Source: Bacteroidota bacterium (GTDB lineage: Bacteria; Bacteroidota; Bacteroidia; AKYH767-A; OLB10). From it: a stretch of 38,892 bases of DNA. Positions 29,312-37,699 of the stretch are shown here, in pieces. Numbering within the stretch: position 1 is the stretch's first letter; each line of letters starts with the position of its first letter. The stretch is from the NCBI GenBank assembly GCA_016713525.1, contig JADJOZ010000018.1, forward strand, positions 1 through 38,892. The letters run 5' to 3'. The translations under genes were made by a program, and so were the position numbers. The notes beneath the pieces are model-generated. The model made no database searches. It was not told the origin of the DNA and worked only from the letters and a program-made list of their open reading frames with translations.

Positions 29312-31042
29312 ATGAATATCAAAACAAAACTGACATTAGGTGTAGGATTGTTATTTATCCTCATTATTATATTAAGCTTAACAGGAGCATTTAATATTCA
29401 AGCGCTTAAATCTGATTCAGAGAATATTTTAACAGCTAACTATAAGAGCCTCCAATATTGTACCAACATGTTAGCTGCAATGGAAGAAAGGCCAGAGAAT
29501 TATCTTTTGGTCATGGAGAATAATTTAAGAAATCAGGAGCGCAACATCACAGAAGAGCGAGAAGCTGAGGTTACGGGAGATTTAAGAACCTATTTTGATA
29601 ATTATAAAAGCGGGCCAAAAGAGCAGCATACTTCAGATGGGTTACGTCAAAGTATCTTGAAAATCATGGATATGAACATGAATGCCATCGAGATCAAAAG
29701 TGATATTGCAAAGGCTACGGCTGATAAAGCAGTTTTTTGGATCATGGTCAGTGGCTCGTTATGTTTTATTATAGCATTTTTTCTGTTGGTAAGATTACCT
29801 GCAACCATTGCAGGACCTATTAAGGAGCTAACCTCTAGTATAAAGCAAATTGCAGCAGGTAATTATTCGCAAAGGGTAAATTTTGAAGGACATAATGAAT
29901 TTGGCCAGTTAGCTGCTTCATTTAATATTATGGCCAGCAAGCTGGAAGAATATAATAACAGCAATCTTGCCAGATTAATGAAAGAAAAGTTAAGAATTGA
30001 AACTCTAATTAATAGAATGCATGACCCTGTTGTTGGTCTCGACGAAAACCTGAAAATAATTTTTGCAAACGAGGAAGCTATTAAAGTTATAGGCATTTCA
30101 GGTGCTGATCTGGTTGGAAAATTTGCACAGGAAATAGCTGTCAGGAACGATTTGGTAAGAACATTGATTCAGGATATCATGTTAGGGGTAAACCCTTCTG
30201 GACAAAAACAAAACACTATTAAAATAAACAGCGACAAGAAAGAATGTTATTTTGAGAAAGAGATTTTCCCTATTGTTATTACACCGGAAGGCGAGAAGGA
30301 ATCGCGGATGATTGGCCATGTAATATTTCTTAGAAACGTAACTTCCTATAAAGAACTTGACTTTGCACGAACGAATTTCATTGCAACAATTTCTCATGAA
30401 TTTAAAACACCCATTTCTTCAATTAAATTGAGTCTTCAGATAATAGAGAATGAAAAAATAGGTAAACTTAATAGTGAACAACGAAATTTGATCGATAGCA
30501 TTAAAGATGATGCCAATCGTTTGTTAAAAATTACAGGTGAGCTATTAAACATGTCACAGGTTGAAAGCGGGAATATTCACTTAACTATTTTGCCTTCCGA
30601 CCCAAAGGAAATGTTAATGTATTCCATAAATGCCACGAAATCACAAGCAGATCAAAAACAAATCAAATTTGATATCGATTGTCCGGAAAATATTGCTCAG
30701 GTTTTAGCTGATAATGAAAAAACAGCTTGGGTAATTACCAACCTGATATCAAATGCTATCCGATACTCGTATGATAATTCCACAGTATTGCTCCGTATTA
30801 GTGAATCAGCTACAAAGGTCAGTATTTCAGTGAAGGATACCGGACAGGGAATTGCTCCGGAATATAAATCTAAAATTTTCGACCGTTACTTCAGGGTTCC
30901 CGGCACTAAAAAGGAAGGCACAGGGTTGGGACTTTCCATAAGCAAAGAATTTATGGAAGCACAGGGTGGAACCATTCAGGTTGAAAGTGATTTTGGTGCC
31001 GGAAGTACGTTTACAATTGTCCTGAATAAATTGAATTCGTAA
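29312..31042 (+). CDS. HAMP-PAS sensor histidine kinase, probable KdpD partner
   Basis: An intact 576-residue frame. Membrane helix 1 spans residues 7-26, a periplasmic helical sensor about 27-138, helix 2 about 142-161, HAMP about 162-215, PAS about 228-345. The HisKA domain has the phospho-acceptor H362 (TISHEFKTPISSIK). The ATPase domain carries the N box (NLISNAIRYS, 477-486), G1 DTGQGI (509-514) and G2 GTGLGLSI (536-543). It autophosphorylates and passes phosphate to a response regulator. It starts at the base after the KdpD-domain gene ends, strongly implying a joint function. No OmpR-type regulator is nearby; the sigma-54 activator at 20472 is the only response regulator in the window. 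Confidence 0.92.
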   Translation: MNIKTKLTLGVGLLFILIIILSLTGAFNIQALKSDSENILTANYKSLQYCTNMLAAMEERPENYLLVMENNLRNQERNITEEREAEVTGDLRTYFDNYKSGPKEQHTSDGLRQSILKIMDMNMNAIEIKSDIAKATADKAVFWIMVSGSLCFIIAFFLLVRLPATIAGPIKELTSSIKQIAAGNYSQRVNFEGHNEFGQLAASFNIMASKLEEYNNSNLARLMKEKLRIETLINRMHDPVVGLDENLKIIFANEEAIKVIGISGADLVGKFAQEIAVRNDLVRTLIQDIMLGVNPSGQKQNTIKINSDKKECYFEKEIFPIVITPEGEKESRMIGHVIFLRNVTSYKELDFARTNFIATISHEFKTPISSIKLSLQIIENEKIGKLNSEQRNLIDSIKDDANRLLKITGELLNMSQVESGNIHLTILPSDPKEMLMYSINATKSQADQKQIKFDIDCPENIAQVLADNEKTAWVITNLISNAIRYSYDNSTVLLRISESATKVSISVKDTGQGIAPEYKSKIFDRYFRVPGTKKEGTGLGLSISKEFMEAQGGTIQVESDFGAGSTFTIVLNKLNS

Positions 31043-31146
31043 AATGGAATCTGATAGTCATTACCTGGAATCCAATTATTACAATTTATGATGTGCTATA
31101 ACAGAATGGGCTATAAATATATCCTGGACACCTTTATTTAGTTAAC

Positions 31147-33398
31147 TCATCTCCTCTTCCGTTTCAAAGCGTGCTTTGGCGGATTTTTTTTAGTTCTTCT
31201 TTCTTCAGTTTCTACTTGTTCTGCAAGTAAAAAGTCGATTTGTTTTTTTACCAGATCAGTATTTTTTATTTCAACACGCACCTCATCTCCTAAACGGAAG
31301 ACTTTACCTGACCTATGACCTATGATGCAGTAGTTTTTCTCATCTAGTTCGTAGAAGTCGTTTCCGATATCCCGCAAACGAACCAATCCTTCACATTTGC
31401 TTTCCGTTAATTCAACATAAAATCCCCATTCGGTAACACCCGAAATCAGTCCTTCGAAGACAATTCCTTTCTTATCCTGTAAGTATTGTACCTGCTTATA
31501 TTTGATGGATGCACGCTCAGCTTCAGAAGCACGAATTTCCATGTTCGTGGAATGCTGGCACATCTCTTCATAATCTTTTGCATCAACAGATTTTCCTTCA
31601 TGGAGATATATATCGAGCAAACGATGAACCAAAACATCCGGATAACGGCGAATTGGAGAAGTGAAATGTGTAATAATCGAAGGCCAACCCGTAATGCCCA
31701 ATGTTTTCAGTTGTATAAACAGCTTTTGCCATTGTACGGATAGCAAGCTGCTCCAAAACGTTTTGCTCTCTTTTTCCACGAACATCACTCATTAACTGAT
31801 TGAGCGAATGTGCGACCTCTTTTTCTGTACGGGTATTTATCTGATAACCAAACTTGCTTGCAAAGAGTGAAAAGTTTTGCAGCTTTTCAGGAACAGGAGA
31901 ATCGTGAATACGATATACAAATGTGGGTGCTTTTGAAGGATGACCACTGCCTTTTACTTTTTTTACCAGCATTATGTTTACCAATAAATTCGGCTACTTT
32001 GCGGTTAGCTAGCAACATGAATTCTTCGATCAGTTTATTGGAATCTTTATTTTCTTTGGTGTAAACACCGGTAGGATTTCCCTTTTCATCGAGTCGGAAT
32101 TTCACTTCTACTTTTTCAAAAGTGATTGCTCCTTTTTTAAATCTTCCTGCACGTAATTTTTTCGCTAAGGTATCAAGTAACAAAATTTCTTTGGAAAGAG
32201 GGCCTTCTTTATTTTCAATTACTTCTTGTGCTTCTTCGTAAGAAAAACGTTTGTCAGAGTGAATTACCGTTCTCCCAAACCATTCATCCAAAACATTGGC
32301 ATCAGCATCAATATGAAAAATTGCAGAGTAACAAAGTTTATCTTCATTCGGTCGGAGTGAACATACATGATTGGAAAGTTTTTCCGGTAACATGGGAATA
32401 ACGCGATCCACCAGATACACAGATGTACCCCTTTCAAATGCTTCTTCATCCATACTCATACCCTGACGCAGGTAATGTGAAACATCAGCAATATGAATTC
32501 CTATTTCCCATTTATTTTCTTCTATTTCCTGAACAGAAAGCGCATCATCAAAATCTTTTGCATCTACAGGATCAATTGTAAACGTTGTGATGTTGCGCAT
32601 ATCACGACGCTTTTTATTTCCGCAGCGGGAATTTCAAAAGGAATTTTCTCAGCCTCTTCTTCAACTTCCTTAGGAAAGCGCAATGGGAATCCATATTCCA
32701 CCAAAATAGCATTCATCTCGGTGTTATTATCTCCTGCTTCACCAAGAACTTCAATTATTTCGCCGGTAGGATTTTTGTTTCCGGCAACCACTCCGTAATT
32801 TTAGCCACCGCCTTTTGACCATGTTTTGCACCATTAAGTTTTGAAAGCGGAATGAAAATATCGATATTCGATTTATTGCTGTCGGGGACTAAAAACGCAA
32901 ATTTCGGATTAATCTGTATGGTGCCTGCGAATTCATTCTTAGCTCTTTTAATGACTTCAACCACCTCACCTTCTTGTCGTTTCGACGATCTTTTGGCGTA
33001 AAGCAGCACTTTCACGGTATCGCCATTCATGGCAGTTCCTGTATTTCGGGGAGCGATTACGATATCATCTTCGAAATTTTCGTTCATTACATAAGCGGCT
33101 CCTGAGACTGTTATGTCTATAACTCCCTCAATATAAAGCTGTTCCGGAATTGCCCGAAAACGGCCGGTATCAACTTCCTGTAGTTCACCATCCAAAACCA
33201 TTTGGGCCATGGCGGCAAGTAACTGCGACCTATTTGCTGATGGGTCGTCGATAAACAGAAAGCGATCGGCAATAGCAGGTTCCAATTGCCTTATGAGTTT
33301 CGATACTTGCTTGTAATTGAGATTTCTGGTAGGATGTTTTGAAAACACTCAGAATAGCCTTTTAAGAATTCCGGATTCGCCGGCGGGTTTTTGGTCAT
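31147..33398 (-). CDS. rnr: Ribonuclease R, several frameshifts
   Basis: A 3'-to-5' exoribonuclease that degrades structured RNA. The start at 33398 (MTKNPPANPEFLKGY) precedes a break near 33350 and then the winged-helix part (FSKHPTRNLNYKQVSKLIRQ). Cold-shock domains follow (AAYVMNENFEDDIVI; GTIQINPKFAFLVPD). The RNB catalytic domain has the acidic cluster DPVDAKDFDDALS, then HIADVSHYLRQG, RVIPMLPEKLSNHVCSL and THFTSPIRRYPDV. The C-terminal S1 domain is GLISGVTEWGFYVEL, ending in a basic tail KHALKRKRR. Breaks lie near 33350, 32790, 32610, 31970 and 31690. The reconstructed protein of about 745 residues is normal for the family. It is divergent from the biotin carrier gene. Confidence 0.92.
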
Positions 33399-33413
33399 TT
33401 TTGAAAATATAGA

Positions 33414-33421
33414 CAAAGATA
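33414..33421 (-). promoter_or_regulatory. Possible -7 element of the ribonuclease R gene
   Basis: Read on the minus strand the bases are TATCTTTG, an exact TAnnTTTG match placed about 16 bases before the start codon at 33398. No good TTTG box lies 19-20 bases further upstream, so the call is tentative. Confidence 0.3.
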
Positions 33422-33533
33422 GGTAGCATACTATTGTTTTGGATTGCAGCCTGATGCATGATATTAACAATTGAACGTTAGCTATGTTGTTTCTGGAATG
33501 TAAATATTCATAAGAATTAGTTAAATTTGCTTT

Positions 33534-34037
33534 ATGATATACAAAGCTACTGTCAACGATAAACGTGTAATATCGGTCGATTTGCAATCTGATGGAACTG
33601 TTCTTTTAGATGGGAATGTAAGTTCTCCTGACATTTTTGAAGTAAAAGAGGGAATTTACAGTATCATCAATGAGCGGAAATCTTTTAATTCCGAAGTTAT
33701 TAAATTTGATAAGGAAGAAAGGATATTTCACATTCGGGTAAATAATAATGTTTACAAAGTTCAACTTCGCGATCGTTTCGACGATTTGCTTCATGAACTT
33801 GGTATGGATGCAGCCAAATCTAAGAAGGTCTCCGAATTAAAAGCTCCTATGCCCGGCCTGGTTGTGGAAGTATGTATCAGCGAGGGTCAGGAAGTTAAAA
33901 GGAGATAAGCTGGTTGTGCTTGAAGCTATGAAAATGGAGAATATCCTGAAAGCACCTGCCGATGCAGTTGTTAAAAAATAAGTATCACCAAAGGTCAAAC
34001 AGTTGAGAAAAACGAAGCTTTAATCTTATTCGTTTAA
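33534..34037 (+). CDS. Biotin carboxyl carrier-like protein, frameshifted
   Basis: A biotin/lipoyl-attachment protein of about 167 residues. The N-terminal part MIYKATVNDKRVISVDLQSD is specific to Bacteroidota stand-alone carriers. The C-terminal biotinyl domain has APMPGLVVEVCISEGQEVK, then LVVLEAMKMENILKAPADA with the biotinylated Lys of the AMKM motif. The end is ISITKGQTVEKNEALILFV. Two breaks are needed: one near 33897 (AAAAGG) and one in the A6 run near 33977, where one extra A restores KKISITKGQ. It would serve as carrier for a biotin-dependent carboxylase (acetyl-, propionyl-CoA or similar), but no biotin carboxylase or carboxyltransferase gene lies nearby. The next gene starts 24 bases later. 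Confidence 0.85.
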
Positions 34038-34061
34038 ACGGAAAATTAAAACAGGAGTCAT

Positions 34062-34778
34062 ATGGAAAGGTCGAGGAGAAAATTTATCAGAAATGCTGCT
34101 TTATTAACAGTAGCTGGAGCAGGATTGAGACTGGTTGGCACACAAGCTTTCGCAGATAGTCCACAAGATGACAACGGATTGTTATTTAAGCTGCCGGCAT
34201 TGCCATATGCGGCTGCTGCCCTGGAGCCATATATTGATACGCAGACCATGGAGATACATCATGGCAAACATCATAAGGCCTATGTTGATAACTTGAACAA
34301 GGCGTTGAAAGGAAGTGGTGTAACCAGTGATTCATTGAAGATCTGATGAAGAACATTTCCAAACATGGTGTGGCTATACGAAATAATGGTGGTGGACATT
34401 ATAACCACAGCTTATTCTGGAAACTGATGAAGCCATCGGGTGGAGGAAATCCGAATGGACAAATTGCTGAAGCAATCAATAGTTCTTTTGGAAGTTTTAA
34501 AATTATGCAGGAACAATTTAATGCTGCTGCAACTTCACGTTTTGGTTCAGGTTGGGCTTGGCTTATCGCAGATAAAGGAAAGCTTTCTATCACATCGACA
34601 CCAAATCAGGATAATCCGTTAATGGATATTGCTGAAGTAAAAGGAAATCCGGTGCTGGCATTGGATGTGGGAACATGCATATTATTTAAAATATCAGAAT
34701 AAGTGCCGATTATGTAATGCCTTTTGGAATGTGGTGAATTGGGATGAGGTGAATAATTTGTTGAAAGCTGTTAAGTAA
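34062..34778 (+). CDS. Fe/Mn superoxide dismutase with twin-arginine-like signal, frameshifted
   Basis: Dismutates superoxide to oxygen and hydrogen peroxide. Residues 1-32 look like a Tat-type signal: MERSRRKFIRNAALLTVAGA ending around AFA. The catalytic domain follows: KLPALPYAAAALEPYIDTQT, then MEIHHGKHHKAYVDNL with metal-binding His, NNGGGHYNHSLFWKLM with the second His, FGSGWAWLI, and after the last break LDVWEHAYYLKYQNK with the Asp and third His. NQDNPL carries the Gln typical of Mn or cambialistic enzymes. Breaks lie near 34345, 34670 and 34700-34735; adding bases in the T and G runs restores the end at 34778 (NWDEVNNLLKAVK). Total is about 240 residues. Export would place it in the periplasm or outside the cell. 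Confidence 0.9.
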
Positions 34779-34798
34779 AAATTAACTCTAAATATTTT

Positions 34799-35531
34799 AT
34801 GAATTTTATCAGAACAACTTTAATTGTCTTTTTACTGATTCTTCTGAATACCATTTCCAATGGTCAGAACGGTAAAGGCTACATGTTAGTGGCTATCAGC
34901 CCTGACGATGCAATCATTCGAATTGATACCGCACTGTTTGTGCAAAAGAAATCACATATGGTGGTCGATACCGGCACGTATGTAATAAGAGCATGGGCAC
35001 CAAAAACAATTATGATTACTGACACGATTCCGGGTAGCGGAAGGACGCAGTGTTTTGTTCCGAAAAAAACTGGAGTATACCGATGAATATAAAAAGCATA
35101 GGAAAGCACTTCATGCATATAACATGAAGAAATATGTTCCGGCAACAGTAACGGTCTGCGCTTCTCTTTCTATATAGGCATGTATGGCAAATTTTACAAG
35201 GAAGCTAAAGATAATTACTTAGACAAGGCATTGGAAAGTAAAGCTGCCTACGAAAATGCCACTGATATTAATGAAATTCTGGCTCACAAAGAATCATACA
35301 ATTCCTACAAAAGTAAATATGATAAATCTATTGACAAAGCAAACAAAACACTGAATCAGGCTAAAATTGTGATACCGGTAGCAGCGGCTGTTACAGGTGA
35401 TGTTTTATTATTCATTACGATTAACAAAACCGGTTTTTAAAGAAACCCCAATGTTATCAAACATGACTTTTGATTATGAATTATTAGGTCAGACGCCGGG
35501 ACCAAGAGTTAATTTTAATGTAAAATTCTGA
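34799..35531 (+). CDS. Secreted PEGA-like protein of unknown function, frameshifted
   Basis: A signal peptide (MNFIRTTLIVFLLILLNTIS|NGQ) is followed by a small beta domain resembling PEGA repeats: YMLVAISPDDAIIRIDTALF, VDTGTYVIRAWAPKTIMITD. After breaks near 35070 and 35170 comes a helical segment (YTDEYKKHRKALHAYNMKKY; KDNYLDKALESKAAYENATD), one hydrophobic helix (VIPVAAAVTGDVLLFI) and, after another break near 35440, a C-terminus LGQTPGPRVNFNVKF ending at 35531. It may be an envelope protein, perhaps outer-membrane associated given the final Phe. The next gene follows after 2 bases, suggesting co-translation. Confidence 0.65.
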
Positions 35532-35533
35532 AA

Positions 35534-35945
35534 ATGAAAAATAACATAACTTTCGGACTGTTACTGATTTCGCTTTTCGCTTTGCTACTTAGTAGTTGCG
35601 ATAAAAAAGAAAATGAATTAGAAAATCTGACACTTTTTAATGCTTTTGATACTGATAGCGGAATAGAGCTGCTCACTATCGATAGTGTTCAACGCGGATA
35701 TGGATCAACGAATTTTATTAAGGGATACTTTCATCTGAATACAACTTATGTTGATACAGCATTGCTGCACAGGATCATCTTATTCAGGGATGGGGCCGAA
35801 AAAGCCAGATTATCACCCGGAAATTTTACTTTTTTCGGAGACATTACTGCCATTCCCGGTGCCACATATAATTACCAGCTTTCATTAATCATGAAAGATA
35901 GTTCTTATACTAAGCTTACTCAACCTTATGTGATACTTTTTAGTA
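35534..35945 (+). CDS. Putative lipoprotein, probably ending near 35945
   Basis: A lipoprotein signal peptide with lipobox LLLSSC (Cys at residue 22; MKNNITFGLLLISLFALLLS then SCDKKENE). The mature part (TLFNAFDTDSGIELLTIDSV; GSTNFIKGYFHLNTTYVDTA; GATYNYQLSLIMKDSSYTKL) is beta-rich, with the Ig/fibronectin-like look of Bacteroidota surface lipoproteins. The open frame runs on to 36016, but that would extend through the terminator hairpin into the convergent kinase gene. One extra T in the run at 35937-35941 would give the stop PYVILF at about 35944, which I judge to be the true end. Function unknown. Confidence 0.65.
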
Positions 35946-35956
35946 AGATGTTAGGA

Positions 35957-35993
35957 AAATTACTTCAGAAAATTATTTTTTCTGAAGTAATTT
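35957..35993. terminator. Bidirectional terminator, perfect 16-bp hairpin
   Basis: AAATTACTTCAGAAAA (35957-35972) is an exact inverted copy of TTTTCTGAAGTAATTT (35978-35993), with a 5-base loop. It lies between the convergent lipoprotein and kinase genes. Its right arm overlaps the kinase stop codon (35992-35994, minus strand). The A and T runs flanking the GC part serve as terminators in both directions. Confidence 0.85.
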
Positions 35994-36916
35994 ATACAAG
36001 AGTAATGTCGAACTGAACCAGATCTACAAATTCCTGAACACGGCTTTCCACTTCTTCCTGATCGAGATTTATAATTTTTCTGTACCGAATTTTTTCAACA
36101 CAGAACGATGCCATTGCTGAGCCAAAATAATTCCGCCGTTTCATATTTTCGAATGACACATCTTTGGTTCGTGCCAGGTAACCAATAAAACCTCCTGCGA
36201 ATGTATCACCAGCTCCTGTTGGATCGAATACATCTTCTAAAGGTAATGCGGGAGCAAAACACCTGTTCTTTATTAAACAACAAAGCACCAATGCTCACCT
36301 TTTTTAATAATGAGATACTTAGGACCCATTTTCAAAATTTTCTGCGCAGCTTTCACAAGCGAATATTCATTTGAAAGCTGACGTGCTTCCGCATCATTAA
36401 TGGTAAGCACATCAACCATGGCAATAGCTTTCATCAGATCATCCATTGCGGTTTCCATCCAGAAATTCATAGTATCCATTACACTGAATTTCGGACGTTC
36501 ACGCAACGACTCCATCACTTTCATTTGAATAGAAGGCATCAGATTTCCAAGCATGAGAAAGGTGCAATTTGATAAGATTCCGGAATTACCGGCTCGAAAG
36601 TCATCAACACATTTAACTCTGTAGCCAGCGTATCACGGGTATTCATATCGTTAAGTGATAACGACCAGCCCAAAAGAACGATTTTTCACCTTTTTTATCT
36701 GCAAATCCTTCTGTACGAATACCATGTTCATTTAACTGATCGATGGTAGCCTGTGGGAAATCGTCGCCGACAACCGACACCAGATTAATATCCTGAGGTA
36801 AAGTAAGATGCGGCCAAAGATGCATAAGTGGCAGCTCCTCCAATAATTTTATCGGTTTTTCCGAAAGGTGTTTCGATGGCATCAAAAGCCACGGTTCCAA
36901 CTACTAATAAGCTCAT
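35992..36916 (-). CDS. PfkB-family carbohydrate/nucleoside kinase, frameshifted
   Basis: The start at 36916 gives MSLLVVGTVAFDAIETPFGK then TDKIIGGAATYASLAASYF, the N-terminal ribokinase-fold signature with the GG substrate motif. INLVSVVGDDFPQATIDQL follows. The lid and core include MLGNLMPSIQMKVMESL, VDVLTINDAEARQLS and KYLIIKKGEHGALL. The C-terminal catalytic signature is DPTGAGDTFAGGFIGYL with the general-base Asp. Breaks occur near 36825, 36650, 36560 and 36240-36290. Total is about 307 residues. It phosphorylates a sugar or nucleoside; the subgroup with this N-terminus is often annotated as an adenosine- or sugar-kinase-like protein, so the substrate is left open. Confidence 0.88.
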
Positions 36917-36966
36917 TTTTGTGTTTTATGTCTCCGTTTAAACAGAGGTTATTGATTTTCAGCACG

Positions 36967-36988
36967 CAAAGGTATTAAATTAGGTGTT
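36967..36988 (-). promoter_or_regulatory. Bacteroidota-type promoter of the PfkB-family kinase
   Basis: On the minus strand TACCTTTG (bases 36974-36967) matches TAnnTTTG exactly. A CTTG box lies about 18 bases upstream as a weak -33 element. The leader to the ATG at 36916 would be about 44 bases and contains the near-palindrome CTCCGTTTAAACAGAG. Confidence 0.45.
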
Positions 36989-37038
36989 TCCGCAAGAATC
37001 GGGGAATATGTTAATTGGGCTAATTAATTTGCAATGAT

Positions 37039-37561
37039 ATGAAAAGTCAGTATTAAACTTACACTTACTGCATTTCCCTTTGTTGGTTTGTGCATTTTTT
37101 AGCGCTACTTGCTTTGCGCAGAAGCTGGAATCATACACCACAACTTCGGGCTGGGAAATCAAGGCAGGCGATACGCTTTCATTGGGAGTGGGTCGTTACC
37201 GGATGGAGGCATGATTTTATTTATTCGGGACTGGCAGTTACTATTTTCGAAACGCTTGCCGCGGAACAAGGATTTGATCCCGCTTTACAACCGGGCTCGA
37301 AGGTGCTTTGGGTTGTGGTTAGTAAAATTAAGGAAGAAGGGAGATCAGGTGATGGCATATTTTATTATTGAAGAAATAGGAGGTTATCTCATAGAAATCG
37401 AAAATGCTATTCAGTCGTGTGAACTTGCCTTTTGCAGGCCAGATGGATACCTCACGCAGCAGGAATTTGAAAAACTTATACTCATTAATGATGCAGTTAC
37501 CGAAGGCCGCATATCACCGGAAAAGCGGATCGAGTTGCGAAATGAATTGTTGGGGAGGTGA
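37039..37561 (+). CDS. Secreted protein of unknown function, frameshifted
   Basis: Adding one A to the run after the ATG at 37039 gives a clean signal peptide MKKSVLNLHLLHFPLLVCAF followed by FSATCFA|QKLESY. The mature part reads TTTSGWEIKAGDTLSLGVGS, LPDGGYDFIYSGLAVTIFET, LQPGSKV and, after a further break near 37330, KGDQVMAYFIIEEIGGYLIE, IENAIQSCELAFC and a short C-terminal helical region TQQEFEKLILINDAVTEGRI. The C-terminus resembles short SHOCT-like tails in layout only. About 173 residues. I recognise no family. The reconstructed signal peptide is the best evidence that the gene is real. Breaks: about 37043, 37195, 37210 and 37330. Confidence 0.65.
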
Positions 37562-37699
37562 ATTAATTAACCATTTAAACGGCTTTCACAAAGGTTGCGT
37601 AAATTTTATATTCAGATTCATTATTGTCCGACTAAAATAGTAAAAAAAATAGTAAAGAGGCAAAAACTATACCCCCCTTTTTAGTTAAGTTTGGGTTAC

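Noticed and set aside
33520..33533. TAAATTTG as a -7 promoter element for the biotin carrier gene
   Set aside because: It matches TAnnTTTG but lies only 4 bases before the start codon, so transcription would begin inside the gene, and no -33 box is seen.
35946..36016. C-terminal extension of the lipoprotein through the hairpin
   Set aside because: It would translate the terminator and run into the convergent kinase gene; one missing T at 35937-35941 explains the overrun.
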